Origin: an uncultured Pelagibacteraceae bacterium
GTDB lineage: Bacteria > Pseudomonadota > Alphaproteobacteria > Pelagibacterales > Pelagibacteraceae
Reading direction: 5' to 3'
Assembly: GCA_902631255.1 (NCBI GenBank)
Contig: CACOXS010000001.1
Span: forward strand, 62,001 to 126,000
DNA: 64,000 bases
The position numbers were made by a program, and so were the translations under genes. How positions within the stretch are numbered: position 1 is the stretch's first letter; each line of letters opens with the position of its first letter. Under the pieces are notes generated by a model that was not told where the DNA came from, searched no databases, and saw only the letters and a list, made by a program, of their open reading frames with translations. Shown piece after piece: positions 40,218 to 49,666 of the stretch.

Positions 40218-41680
40218 TATAAAATTTTATCTAAAACCTTTGCTGAGGAAAGTACTCCAGGTACACCTGCCCCAGGATGAGTTCCCGCACCAACAAAATA
40301 TAAATTGTTATAAATTTCAGATTTGTTGTGAAATCTAAAGTAAGCAGATTGTGAGAATTTTGGTTGTATAGAAAAACCAGAACCATATTTTGTATTGAGA
40401 TCTTTTTCAAAATAGTCAGGAGTCAAATAAAAATCTTCAACAATATTTTCTTTTAGGTTTGGCATTAAATCTTTCTCCATTTTCTCTACCACTAAATTTT
40501 TCATTTTTTCACCTTCTAACGACCAATCAATTTTTGATTGGTTATTGGGAACAGGAACCAAAACATAGAAACAATCATGTCCATCTGGTGCCATGGATTT
40601 ATCAGTGGCAGTGGGTCTATGTAAATAATAACTTATATCGTTATTTAATTTTTTATTATTAAAAATGTCATCAAGATGCTCTTTATATTTATTGCCAAAT
40701 TTAATGGTGTGATGTTCAACGTTATTATAAATTGTCTTGGTTCCAAAATAATAAACAAATAAACCCATTGAATATTCCATTCTATTTTTTTTCCACTTAA
40801 ACATAAAAGAATTATTACTCTGGCCATTTAACATTTTTTCATAAACACCCGGTGGATCTGCGTTACAAACAACTTTGTTAGCGCTTATTTTTTTGGAGTT
40901 GTCTAATTGAACTCCAGTAATTTCATTTTGATTTGAAATTATTTGAGTTACCTCAGAACCTTTTATTACCTCGATACCTTCTTCATTCATTAATTTTTCA
41001 AAACCACTTATGATATTTCCTGTTCCACCCATAGAATAGTGAATGCCCCATTTTTTTTCTAAGTATAAAATCAATCCATATATTGAAGTTGTGGTAAATG
41101 GATTTCCACCAACTAAAAGAGGATGCATGCTCAACATTCTTCTTAATTTTTCATTTTTAATATAAGATGATACCAGAGAATATACTGACTTATAACTTTT
41201 GAGTTTGAGTAGTGAGGGTAATTGTTTCATCATTACTGAGGGCTTATCAAAGGGTACATCAGCTAGTTCTGTAAAACCTTTATCAAAAATTTTTTTAGTA
41301 AAATTAACAAGCTTCTCATATCCTTGAGCATCTTCTTTATTTATAAGCTCAATTTGTCTTTTCATTTCATTTTCGTCACCAGAGTAATTGAACTTTGATT
41401 TATCCTCAAAAATGAATTGATACCAAACTTTAAGAGGTGTTAATTTAATATAATCTTTTGGGTTTTTTTGAAATAATTCAAATAATTCATTAATTAAGTA
41501 TGGAGCTGTAATTACCGTTGGACCACCGTCATAAATGAACCCATTCTTTTTAAAAACTCTTGCTCTACCACCCAGGTCTTTGTGTTTTTCAATTAATGTA
41601 ACATTGTGACCCTTTGCTTTAAGGCGAAGAGCGGCTGCTATACCACCAAAACCAGAACCTATAACTACAGAATTCATCAT
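40217..41680 (-). CDS. crtI: Phytoene desaturase
   Basis: SVVIGSGFGGIAAALRLKAKGHNVTLIEKHKDLGGRARVF, YFVGAGTHPGAGVPGVLSSAKV. Confidence 0.97.
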   Translation of the reverse strand: MMNSVVIGSGFGGIAAALRLKAKGHNVTLIEKHKDLGGRARVFKKNGFIYDGGPTVITAPYLINELFELFQKNPKDYIKLTPLKVWYQFIFEDKSKFNYSGDENEMKRQIELINKEDAQGYEKLVNFTKKIFDKGFTELADVPFDKPSVMMKQLPSLLKLKSYKSVYSLVSSYIKNEKLRRMLSMHPLLVGGNPFTTTSIYGLILYLEKKWGIHYSMGGTGNIISGFEKLMNEEGIEVIKGSEVTQIISNQNEITGVQLDNSKKISANKVVCNADPPGVYEKMLNGQSNNSFMFKWKKNRMEYSMGLFVYYFGTKTIYNNVEHHTIKFGNKYKEHLDDIFNNKKLNNDISYYLHRPTATDKSMAPDGHDCFYVLVPVPNNQSKIDWSLEGEKMKNLVVEKMEKDLMPNLKENIVEDFYLTPDYFEKDLNTKYGSGFSIQPKFSQSAYFRFHNKSEIYNNLYFVGAGTHPGAGVPGVLSSAKVLDKIL

Positions 41681-41717
41681 AATAACTTATATTTTTTTGA
41701 ATAAATTGTAAAAAGTA

Positions 41718-42230
41718 TTATGAGTTAATTTTTTTTAACTCTTCTTTGGTTTCATCTAAATTTTTCTGAAACAACGTATCAAGTTTAGATTTATCAACTG
41801 AGGTTGTTATTATTTTTTTTACAGAGTCTATAGCTATTTTAACAGATGCATCTTTAATCTCTTTAATTGCCACCTCTCTCATTTGATTAATTTTATTTTT
41901 AGCCAAATTTTTCTTAATTTCTGAAGATTTATGAAATTTGTCATTAAGTTCAATGATTAATTTATCAGCATCTTTCTTTGCCTGATCAAGTATTTCCTTA
42001 CTTTCAGATTGGGCTGTGTCTAATTTTTTCTGAGCATTATCTAATAATATCTTTGCTTCACTTCTCAGTTTCTCACTTTCATCAATCTCATTTTTTATGT
42101 CTAAGATTAATTTATTAAGAATAGTATTAATTTTTTGAGGTACTTTTAAATATATCAGACCTCCAAAAAATATTACAAAAGAAACTGCGACCCAAAAAGT
42201 TGAATCAATGACCATAATATTTATCTCCAT
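41718..42230 (-). CDS. atpF: ATP synthase F0 subunit b
   Basis: N-terminal TM FWVAVSFVIFFGGLIYLKVP then long charged helix; downstream of the other F0 genes. Confidence 0.9.
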   Translation of the reverse strand: MEINIMVIDSTFWVAVSFVIFFGGLIYLKVPQKINTILNKLILDIKNEIDESEKLRSEAKILLDNAQKKLDTAQSESKEILDQAKKDADKLIIELNDKFHKSSEIKKNLAKNKINQMREVAIKEIKDASVKIAIDSVKKIITTSVDKSKLDTLFQKNLDETKEELKKINS

Positions 42231-42795
42231 TTTTTTTTACTAGATCATCAACAATTGCAGAGATACTGCTATTATTAACTTCTGCTCCAATTAATTTTTT
42301 TAAAATTTCAGCAGATGTTACAACTGCAATTTTATTAATTTTTTCTGGAGCACTTTGTCTTAAAGTATCTATTTCTACTTCAGCTTTTTTAATTTCATCA
42401 TCAATTTGATTATCTAAAATCTCTTTTTTAGAATTAATATTTTTGATTACTTTTTCTCTAGAATCTTTGAAAATGTTCTTTGCTTCAATTTTACTTTTAA
42501 GAATAATCCCATCAAATTCTTTAAGTTTAGCTTCACTACTTTCTCTTTGTTTTTCAGCTGCCTCAATGTTTTCTTGGATTTGTGATTTTCTCAATTCTAA
42601 GTTTGCACTTATTTTGGGCAATATAAGTTTCGATAAAACAATATACAAAACTCCAAAAGTGAGTACGAGCCAGAAAATTTGTGAAATCCAAAACTCCGGA
42701 TCTAATTGAGGCATTCCTCCACTCTTCGCTGCAAAAATCTTTTTTGCAAAAAAGAAATTTGCAATTAATGAATATAAAAATAGTTTTTTAAACAT
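42205..42795 (-). CDS. ATP synthase F0 subunit b'
   Basis: GGMPQLDPEFWISQIFWLVLTFGVLYIVLSKLILPKISANLELR typical alphaproteobacterial b'. Confidence 0.92.
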   Translation of the reverse strand: MFKKLFLYSLIANFFFAKKIFAAKSGGMPQLDPEFWISQIFWLVLTFGVLYIVLSKLILPKISANLELRKSQIQENIEAAEKQRESSEAKLKEFDGIILKSKIEAKNIFKDSREKVIKNINSKKEILDNQIDDEIKKAEVEIDTLRQSAPEKINKIAVVTSAEILKKLIGAEVNNSSISAIVDDLVKKNGDKYYGH

Positions 42796-42798
42796 TAA

Positions 42799-43026
42799 TT
42801 AAAACGCAAAAAGAATAATCAATGCAACAACTAATCCAAATAATCCTGTTGCTTCTGCAAGAGCAAATCCTAAAAGCAAATTAGGAAATTGTTTTTGCGC
42901 TGCAGATGGATTTCTCATTGCACCAGATAAATAATTTCCAAAAATTATTCCGATGCCTACTCCAGCCCCAGCTAAAGCTATAGCCGCAAGTCCTGCTCCA
43001 ATCATTTTTGCTGCTTCTAATTCCAT
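42799..43026 (-). CDS. atpE: ATP synthase F0 subunit c
   Basis: MELEAAKMIGAGLAAIALAGAGVGIGIIFGNYL...FALAEATGLFGLVVALIILF. Confidence 0.98.
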   Translation of the reverse strand: MELEAAKMIGAGLAAIALAGAGVGIGIIFGNYLSGAMRNPSAAQKQFPNLLLGFALAEATGLFGLVVALIILFAF

Positions 43027-43043
43027 TATATCCTCCTCATAAG

Positions 43044-43778
43044 TTAATGGTGTAAATTTAATGCATCATTTAAATAAATGCATGTTAAAATTGCAAAAAC
43101 ATAAGCTTGAAGAAAAGCAACTAGTATCTCCAAACCAGTTAAAGCAACTGAAAAACTCAGTGGAAGCCATCCACCAACAATTCCGAGACTTACAACAAAG
43201 CCCCCGAAAACCTTCATCATAGTGTGTCCTGCCATCATATTTGCAAACAATCTTACTGATAAACTGATAGGTCTACTTAAATATGAAATAATTTCAATGA
43301 CCACAATTAATGGTAAAAGTACGATAGGAACACCACTTGGGACGAAAAGTTTTAAGTAACCAAATCCATGTTTTATAAAACCAATAACTGTAACCCCAAT
43401 AAAAATAAAAGCTGCTAATATGAAAGTCACAATGATATGACTAGTCACTGTAAAAGTGTACGGTATCATTCCAAACATGTTGCAAAACAAAACAAACATA
43501 AATAATGAAAAGATAAATGAAAAATATGGTTTAGCTTTTGAACCAGCAGTATCACTGATCATTTTTGAGACAAATGAATAGCTTAATTCAGCTAAGAGTT
43601 GGATCTTATTCGGCAGTATTGAATTCTTCTTTGAACCAAGGTTGAATATTATTAAAATCGCAAGAGAACTTATGACCATGAATAAACTCGCGTTGGTAAA
43701 AGAAATATCAAAAGCGCCTACTTTTATTTCTGGACCAATTCTATAAACTTCGAATTGTGTCATTGGGTTAGCTGCCAT
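43044..43778 (-). CDS. atpB: ATP synthase F0 subunit a
   Basis: SLSVRLFANMMAGHTMMKV; LTGLEILVAFLQAYVFAILTCIYLNDALNLH. Confidence 0.98.
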   Translation of the reverse strand: MAANPMTQFEVYRIGPEIKVGAFDISFTNASLFMVISSLAILIIFNLGSKKNSILPNKIQLLAELSYSFVSKMISDTAGSKAKPYFSFIFSLFMFVLFCNMFGMIPYTFTVTSHIIVTFILAAFIFIGVTVIGFIKHGFGYLKLFVPSGVPIVLLPLIVVIEIISYLSRPISLSVRLFANMMAGHTMMKVFGGFVVSLGIVGGWLPLSFSVALTGLEILVAFLQAYVFAILTCIYLNDALNLHH

Positions 43779-43788
43779 AAATCCTCAT

Positions 43789-44064
43789 CTATTTTTGCAT
43801 TTTTTTTGCGGATCTAATTACATTAATTATTCCTGCAACTACCCCTACAAAAAAAAATATTAAAATTAACCAGGGTTTAGTACCAAAGGTCTTGTCCAAA
43901 ATAAACCCAATAATTGTCCCTACGGCGACTGCTGAAACTAGCTCAGTACTTAGCTTAAAAGCAGTGCCAATTGGAGATTGATTATCTTTTTTATTTTCTA
44001 GATCTCTTTTTGAAACCTTTTTCTTTGCAATCTCTAAGCGAGTTTTGAATGGATCTTTGGACAT
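43789..44064 (-). CDS. atpI: AtpI-like F0F1 assembly protein
   Basis: GTAFKLSTELVSAVAVGTIIGFILDKTFGTKPWLILIFFFVGVVAGIINV. Confidence 0.92.
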   Translation of the reverse strand: MSKDPFKTRLEIAKKKVSKRDLENKKDNQSPIGTAFKLSTELVSAVAVGTIIGFILDKTFGTKPWLILIFFFVGVVAGIINVIRSAKKMQK

Positions 44065-44077
44065 TTTAATTAATTAC

Positions 44078-46474
44078 TTAAGCGACCATGCTTTCTGCTT
44101 TTTGTAAATCGACAGCCACAAGCTGACTAATTCCTTTTTCAGGCATGGTGACACCATAAAGTCTATTCATTTTTGACATTGTTAAAGCATGGTGAGTAAC
44201 AATGATGAATTTGGTATTTGTAATTTTAATTAGTTCTTCAAGCAAGCCACAAAATCTTGTTACGTTGGCATCATCTAAGGGTGCATCAACCTCGTCCAAA
44301 ACACATATAGGCGAGGGGTTAGTTAAAAAAACAGCAAAAATTAAAGATAGTGCAGTCAAAGCCTGCTCACCTCCAGATAATAAAGTTATCGATTGGAGTC
44401 TTTTTCCTGGAGGACTTACTAACATTTCCAAACCGGCTTCTAAAGGGTCATCGGAGTCAACCAATTCAAGCTTAGCATTTCCACCATTAAATAATTTTGT
44501 ATAAACCTCATTAAATTTTCTATTAACCTTATCAAATGCCTCAATGAGTCTTTCCCTTCCTTTTTGATTTAATTCATTAATACTATCTTTAAGTTTTATA
44601 ATTGCTGTAACTAAGTCTGCTCTATCTTGTTCCATTTTCTTAATTTCTGTTTCATATTTTACAGTCTCTTCATCAGCCTTTAGGTTGACCGAGCCTAATT
44701 TTTCTCTCTCTTGTTTTTTTTTATCTAATAGGTCTTCTTGATTAACAGCATCAGGCAGTTCTTCGACACCAAATAAATTTGAATTTTCTAAAATGTTTTC
44801 TTCTGTAAGATTTAGCTCAGAAATTATCCTATCAACTAAATCATTTTTTCTTTTTTTAAGTCCTTCAATTGTTGCCCCTGAACTTGCTTTTCGTTCTCTT
44901 ATCTGAATAGATTGTTCTTGTATCTCGTTTAGTTGATTTCTAAGAGTGTCAATTTTTTCATCTGTGGTATTGATAATTTGCTCATTCTCATTTTTTTCAT
45001 TTTCAGAAATTCTTAAATTTTCTGAAATTTGCCCCTTTTTTTCAGCCTGAAATTTTGGTTGATTATCAAGTTTATCTCGCTGCACATTAAGTTTATTTTT
45101 TCTATCACTTAATTCTGCTACCATTTTTTCCGAATTAGATAAAAGATTTTTCCAACTCTCTATCTCTTTATCAATTATTGCAATTCTCTCATTTCTTTTG
45201 ACAGACTCTATTTTGATATTTTGATTTTTACTATAACTATCTGCATATTCTTCGATGACAAATTGGCAATCATCTAGTGATTTGATTGCATCATCATTTT
45301 TTTGTGAATTAATTAATTGTTTAATTTTATCGATTTCTAATTTTAACTTATTCTTGCTGTTTTCCAAATCTTCATTCGATTGTTTCTCAGTTTGATAATA
45401 TTTTGAGTCGATTTCTATAAGCTCACTTTTTTCTTCTTTCAGTCTTTTTTCATTTGAGTTTGCATCAATCACTATTCCTCTTTCCCTACTAATATCATCA
45501 TCTATTGTTTGTAGAGATTTTTTTACGTTTTCTATTTCGTCTTGAATTCTACTATTTTCCTCATCTAGACTTTTTAGTTCTAAGTTTAGCCTTTGTATCT
45601 TCGATAAATTTTCAATATTTTTTTCTCGTAGAGGAGTTATTTTATCAACCTCATTTTTAATCAGTTTCTCTAATTCGTTAATTTTATTATTAAAACCACT
45701 GACTTCAGTTTCTGCTTCTGTATTAATTTCATTTTCTATTTTAATTTCTTTATCGATCTCTAGTAATTTTAGATAATATAGTCCTGCTTCAATTTTTTTT
45801 ATTTCATCAGAAATATTTTTGTATTTTGTAGCCTCTTCAGCCTGTTTTTGTAAATTTGCTAGTTGCCTTTCCTGTTGCCTTCTTAATTCATCAGCTCTCT
45901 TTAGATTATTTTCTGCAGCGCTCAACCTTAGTTCAGCTTCATGTCTTCTGACATGTAATCCAGAAATTCCTGCAGCTTCCTCTAAAATTGCTCTTCTATC
46001 AGTAGGTTTTGCAGTAACAAGGGCACCAATTCTGCCCTGACTAATCATTGATGGAGAGTGAGCTCCAGTTGATAAATCTGCGAAAAACATTTGAGCATCC
46101 CTTGCTCTAACTTCTTTATCATTGATATAAAACTTCGAACCTTTATCTTTTTCTATTTTTCTTCTAACATTTATTTCATCTAACTCTCTAAATTGCACTG
46201 GACCCTCGTTATTTTCATTGGCAACAGTTACTGAAACTTCAGCAATATTCTTAGAAGGTTTGTTTGATGTTCCTGAAAATATGACATCTTCCATGCCTGA
46301 TCCTCGCATGCTTTTTGCAGATGTTTCACCCATTACCCATCTTAAAGATTCAACAATATTTGATTTTCCGCAACCATTTGGGCCAACAATGCCTGTTAAA
46401 CCATTTTCAATTAAGAAATTAGTTTTATCTGCAAATGACTTAAATCCATTGAGTTGGATTTTTTTAAACTCCAT
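44078..46474 (-). CDS. smc: Chromosome segregation SMC protein, shortened (798 aa)
   Basis: GLTGIVGPNGCGKSNIVESLRWVMGE; LLSGGEQALTALSLIFAVF; ICVLDEVDAPLDDANV. Confidence 0.92.
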   Translation of the reverse strand: MEFKKIQLNGFKSFADKTNFLIENGLTGIVGPNGCGKSNIVESLRWVMGETSAKSMRGSGMEDVIFSGTSNKPSKNIAEVSVTVANENNEGPVQFRELDEINVRRKIEKDKGSKFYINDKEVRARDAQMFFADLSTGAHSPSMISQGRIGALVTAKPTDRRAILEEAAGISGLHVRRHEAELRLSAAENNLKRADELRRQQERQLANLQKQAEEATKYKNISDEIKKIEAGLYYLKLLEIDKEIKIENEINTEAETEVSGFNNKINELEKLIKNEVDKITPLREKNIENLSKIQRLNLELKSLDEENSRIQDEIENVKKSLQTIDDDISRERGIVIDANSNEKRLKEEKSELIEIDSKYYQTEKQSNEDLENSKNKLKLEIDKIKQLINSQKNDDAIKSLDDCQFVIEEYADSYSKNQNIKIESVKRNERIAIIDKEIESWKNLLSNSEKMVAELSDRKNKLNVQRDKLDNQPKFQAEKKGQISENLRISENEKNENEQIINTTDEKIDTLRNQLNEIQEQSIQIRERKASSGATIEGLKKRKNDLVDRIISELNLTEENILENSNLFGVEELPDAVNQEDLLDKKKQEREKLGSVNLKADEETVKYETEIKKMEQDRADLVTAIIKLKDSINELNQKGRERLIEAFDKVNRKFNEVYTKLFNGGNAKLELVDSDDPLEAGLEMLVSPPGKRLQSITLLSGGEQALTALSLIFAVFLTNPSPICVLDEVDAPLDDANVTRFCGLLEELIKITNTKFIIVTHHALTMSKMNRLYGVTMPEKGISQLVAVDLQKAESMVA

Positions 46475-46482
46475 GAACTAAC

Positions 46483-47058
46483 TTATATCAGTTTTTCTAA
46501 TGTTTTTTTTAAATTTTTATAATTAAGAGATTTTTCGAACTTTTCGTTATTAATTATTATCGTAGGAGTAGAATTAACTTTAAAATTTTTTGTCCCCTCG
46601 ATTCGATCATTTAAAACATAATCCTCTATTTCTTTATTGTTAATACATTTTTCAAAATCAATATCAAACCCAGCGTTTTTTAGAAATTCTTTTAAATTAT
46701 TATTTACTTCTTCTATTTCCTTACCTTTAATCCAGGCTTGTTGATTAGAGTAGAGTTTTTCCAAAATCTCTAGGCTTTGATCTTGTTTACACAGAGAAAT
46801 TTTTGAAGCATTTAAAGCAGCAATATCTAAAGGAAAGTGTCGAAATTCTATTTTGACTAGTCCTGTATCTATGAAATCTTTTTTAAGAGAGGGGTAAACA
46901 TCTTTATGAAAATTTGCACAATGACTACATGTTAGAGACTCGTAGGCAATTATTGTAATCTTTGCATTTTGATTTCCTGAAACTATTCCCTTTATTTCTG
47001 CATTAGCACTAGTACCGAATCCAAAAATTAGAATTAAAAATAGAAATAATTTATTCAT
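46483..47058 (-). CDS. DsbA-family thiol:disulfide interchange protein (periplasmic)
   Basis: Signal peptide; ITIIAYESLTCSHCANFHKDVYPSLK CxxC; STPTIIIN cis-Pro. Confidence 0.9.
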   Translation of the reverse strand: MNKLFLFLILIFGFGTSANAEIKGIVSGNQNAKITIIAYESLTCSHCANFHKDVYPSLKKDFIDTGLVKIEFRHFPLDIAALNASKISLCKQDQSLEILEKLYSNQQAWIKGKEIEEVNNNLKEFLKNAGFDIDFEKCINNKEIEDYVLNDRIEGTKNFKVNSTPTIIINNEKFEKSLNYKNLKKTLEKLI

Positions 47059-47555
47059 TTTTCTCTAAAAACTTTAGTTAATTCAATTAAAGAATTTTTG
47101 ATTTCTTCATTTTTAACATCATTTAGTTTATTTTTATATTTATTGTTTGTCACAGGTTTATTCTGAATTATCTTCTGATTATCTATTTTATTTTCATCGT
47201 TAAAACTTGTAAATTTTATCCGTTTTACAACTTCATCTTTAAAAAAAGCATTCATTCTATCCATAATTTCTTTTTTCGAATATTCTAACTCAACTTCATG
47301 ACCTCTATGCACCATTATTAAGAGCGTGCTTACACTGAACTTGTTAGTGTTCTTAAAAGATTTTGGATAACAAACTTTAAATAATTTTTCACCAGCAATG
47401 AATTTCCAATTATTGAGTGTTTCGGAATAAATATGACCTCTTTTATTAATAAACTTTTTAATATTTTTTGGCAAAGTGTCATTGAAAGACCTTAATCCTT
47501 GAATGCTACCAGTTCTCTGCTTAATATATTTTTTATATTGCATATGAAAGATCAA
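47055..47555 (-). CDS. DUF721/DciA-like protein
   Basis: NWKFIAGEKLFKVCYPKSFK and LLIMVHRGHEVELEYSKKEIMDRMN pattern of the DUF721 family; adjacent to mutY. Confidence 0.75.
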   Translation of the reverse strand: MIFHMQYKKYIKQRTGSIQGLRSFNDTLPKNIKKFINKRGHIYSETLNNWKFIAGEKLFKVCYPKSFKNTNKFSVSTLLIMVHRGHEVELEYSKKEIMDRMNAFFKDEVVKRIKFTSFNDENKIDNQKIIQNKPVTNNKYKNKLNDVKNEEIKNSLIELTKVFREK

Positions 47556-48527
47556 TTTGTAACAAAAAAAATTCTTAATTGGTACGATTTAAATAAAAGA
47601 TCATTACCATGGCGAAAAAATGTTTCATCCACTAAAAAGCAATATTTTACATTAGTAAGTGAATTTATGTTACAACAAACTCAGGTTGCAACAGTTATTC
47701 CTTATTTTAATCGCTTCATTAAAAACATTCCAAATCTCGATTCACTTGCCAAAACTAGTGACAAAAAATTATATAAACTATGGGAAGGTCTTGGATATTA
47801 TTCTAGAGTAAAAAATTTAAGAAAAACTGCTCAAGTCGTTAAAAAAAATTTTCAAGGGAAATTGCCAGATACTTTTGATGATTTAATTTCTTTACCAGGA
47901 ATTGGAAATTATACTGCAAGTGCAATTTTGGCGATTGCATTTAATAAGTCTTTTATACCGCTAGATGGAAATGTTGAGAGAGTTTTAAAAAGATATCTTT
48001 TTCTTAAAAAAGAAAAAGAAATTAACAAGGAAAATCTTCACAAAAAAAAATCAATATTAGGAACATCTCCAAGATCTAGCGATTATGCGCAAGCTTTAAT
48101 GGAATTAGGGGCTTTGATTTGCAAACCTACAAATCCCAACTGTTTAAAATGTCCAATTTCAAAAAAATGTAAATCATTTCGTAAAAAAGATTTCAAACTT
48201 GTAAAGAATAGTAAAAAAAATATAGATAAATACTTTATTTTAAATGTTTATAAAAAAGATAAAAAATATCTATTGGTTAAAAATACAAAATTTAAATTTC
48301 TCAAAAACTTAAGAATATTTCCAATGCAGGAATTATCTAAACCCAAAAAATTTAATAAAACTATAAATTTTAAAATGTCCAACATGAATATGAATATTAA
48401 AATTCAATATCCAAAAAATGTTAGAGAAATATCCTCTTCATGTTGGGTTGATCAAAAAAAAATTGGTAATTCTATGTTGCCAACATTTACAAAAAAAGTT
48501 GTTAAGTATTTAGAGGGCAACTTATGA
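47544..48527 (+). CDS. mutY: A/G-specific adenine glycosylase (start set to MKDQF)
   Basis: LPWRKN, EFMLQQTQVATVIPYFNRF, LPGIGNYTASAI, CLKCPISKKC cluster. Confidence 0.96.
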   Translation: MKDQFVTKKILNWYDLNKRSLPWRKNVSSTKKQYFTLVSEFMLQQTQVATVIPYFNRFIKNIPNLDSLAKTSDKKLYKLWEGLGYYSRVKNLRKTAQVVKKNFQGKLPDTFDDLISLPGIGNYTASAILAIAFNKSFIPLDGNVERVLKRYLFLKKEKEINKENLHKKKSILGTSPRSSDYAQALMELGALICKPTNPNCLKCPISKKCKSFRKKDFKLVKNSKKNIDKYFILNVYKKDKKYLLVKNTKFKFLKNLRIFPMQELSKPKKFNKTINFKMSNMNMNIKIQYPKNVREISSSCWVDQKKIGNSMLPTFTKKVVKYLEGNL

Positions 48528-49666
48528 AAAAAATAGCCATTATCGGAGCTGGTATTTCAGGATTATTTATTGCTAATTTGTTCAAGAAAAACTCAGATTA
48601 TCAAGTGGTAATTTATGAGAAAAATAATTCGATTAATCTTGAGGAAGGTTATGGAATTCAATTATCCGTAAATAGTGTGAAGCTCTTAAATGAAATTGAA
48701 TTTAATAAATTTGAAAATGCAAGAAAGTTTAATCCAAAAAAGATTATTTTTTTTTCATCTAAAAACTTCAAAAAGATATGTGATTTGAATATCTCTGATT
48801 TTAATTCAAAGAATTGTCAGTACACTACTCTGAAAAGATCTGATTTAATAAATTTTTTGAAAAAGGATATTGAAAATTTAATTAAATTTAATCATAATGT
48901 TGCGAGTATAAATAAAGAAAATCAGAAAATTCAACTTACTTTTGAGAACAATGAAATTTTTGAATGTGATTATTTAATCATTTCTGATGGAGTTTTTTCA
49001 AAAAGTAGGAGTTTGATTTCCAACAATAAAAGTCAACCAAAATACAATAACACACTAGCGATCAGAGGAAAGATAACAAATTCTTCCAAAATCGATAATG
49101 AAAATATTTCATTATTTTTAGGCTCTGATTTTCATCAGGTAATTTATCCAGTAACTCAAAACGGAGACTTAAATTTTATAGCAATTATGAAGTATGAACT
49201 TACTTTAGAACAACAAAAAAATTATTCTTTATTCAAAGAAAATTCCTTCATTAGAAAAGTTTTAGAAAAGGTTCCAAAAGAAAATAAAGAATTTTTTGAT
49301 AAAATTAAGGAGTTAAAAATATTCCCAGTATTTGTTAGTAAAGACTTTTTTAAAACAAATGATAGTAACATTAATTTTATAGGTGATGCTTTTTTTGCTT
49401 TTCCTCCTTCATTTGCTCAGGGGGCATCTCAGTCCATAGAGGGTGCTTATGAATTATATAAAAGTATAGAAAATAACTCAGAATGGAATTTCTTTAAAAA
49501 TAGAGTCATTAAAACTAAAATGGTTAATAAGAGATCTAAACTAAATCAATTCGCATTTCATTTATCCAATCCTGTGGCTGTTTTTTTTAGAAATATTTTT
49601 TTGAAAAAATTTATTAAAAACAAAAGGTTTTTAGATTTTTATTTAGGTAAAATTTATAATAATTAA
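48524..49666 (+). CDS. FAD-dependent monooxygenase (UbiH/PHBH family)
   Basis: IAIIGAGISGLFIANLFKKNSDYQVVIYEK; NFIGDAFFAFPPSFAQGASQSIEGA. Confidence 0.88.
   Translation: MKKIAIIGAGISGLFIANLFKKNSDYQVVIYEKNNSINLEEGYGIQLSVNSVKLLNEIEFNKFENARKFNPKKIIFFSSKNFKKICDLNISDFNSKNCQYTTLKRSDLINFLKKDIENLIKFNHNVASINKENQKIQLTFENNEIFECDYLIISDGVFSKSRSLISNNKSQPKYNNTLAIRGKITNSSKIDNENISLFLGSDFHQVIYPVTQNGDLNFIAIMKYELTLEQQKNYSLFKENSFIRKVLEKVPKENKEFFDKIKELKIFPVFVSKDFFKTNDSNINFIGDAFFAFPPSFAQGASQSIEGAYELYKSIENNSEWNFFKNRVIKTKMVNKRSKLNQFAFHLSNPVAVFFRNIFLKKFIKNKRFLDFYLGKIYNN

Noticed and set aside
44202-46481. Several plus-strand ORFs (100, 73, 87 aa) across smc
   Set aside because: Antisense shadows of smc with no start context or recognisable motifs.
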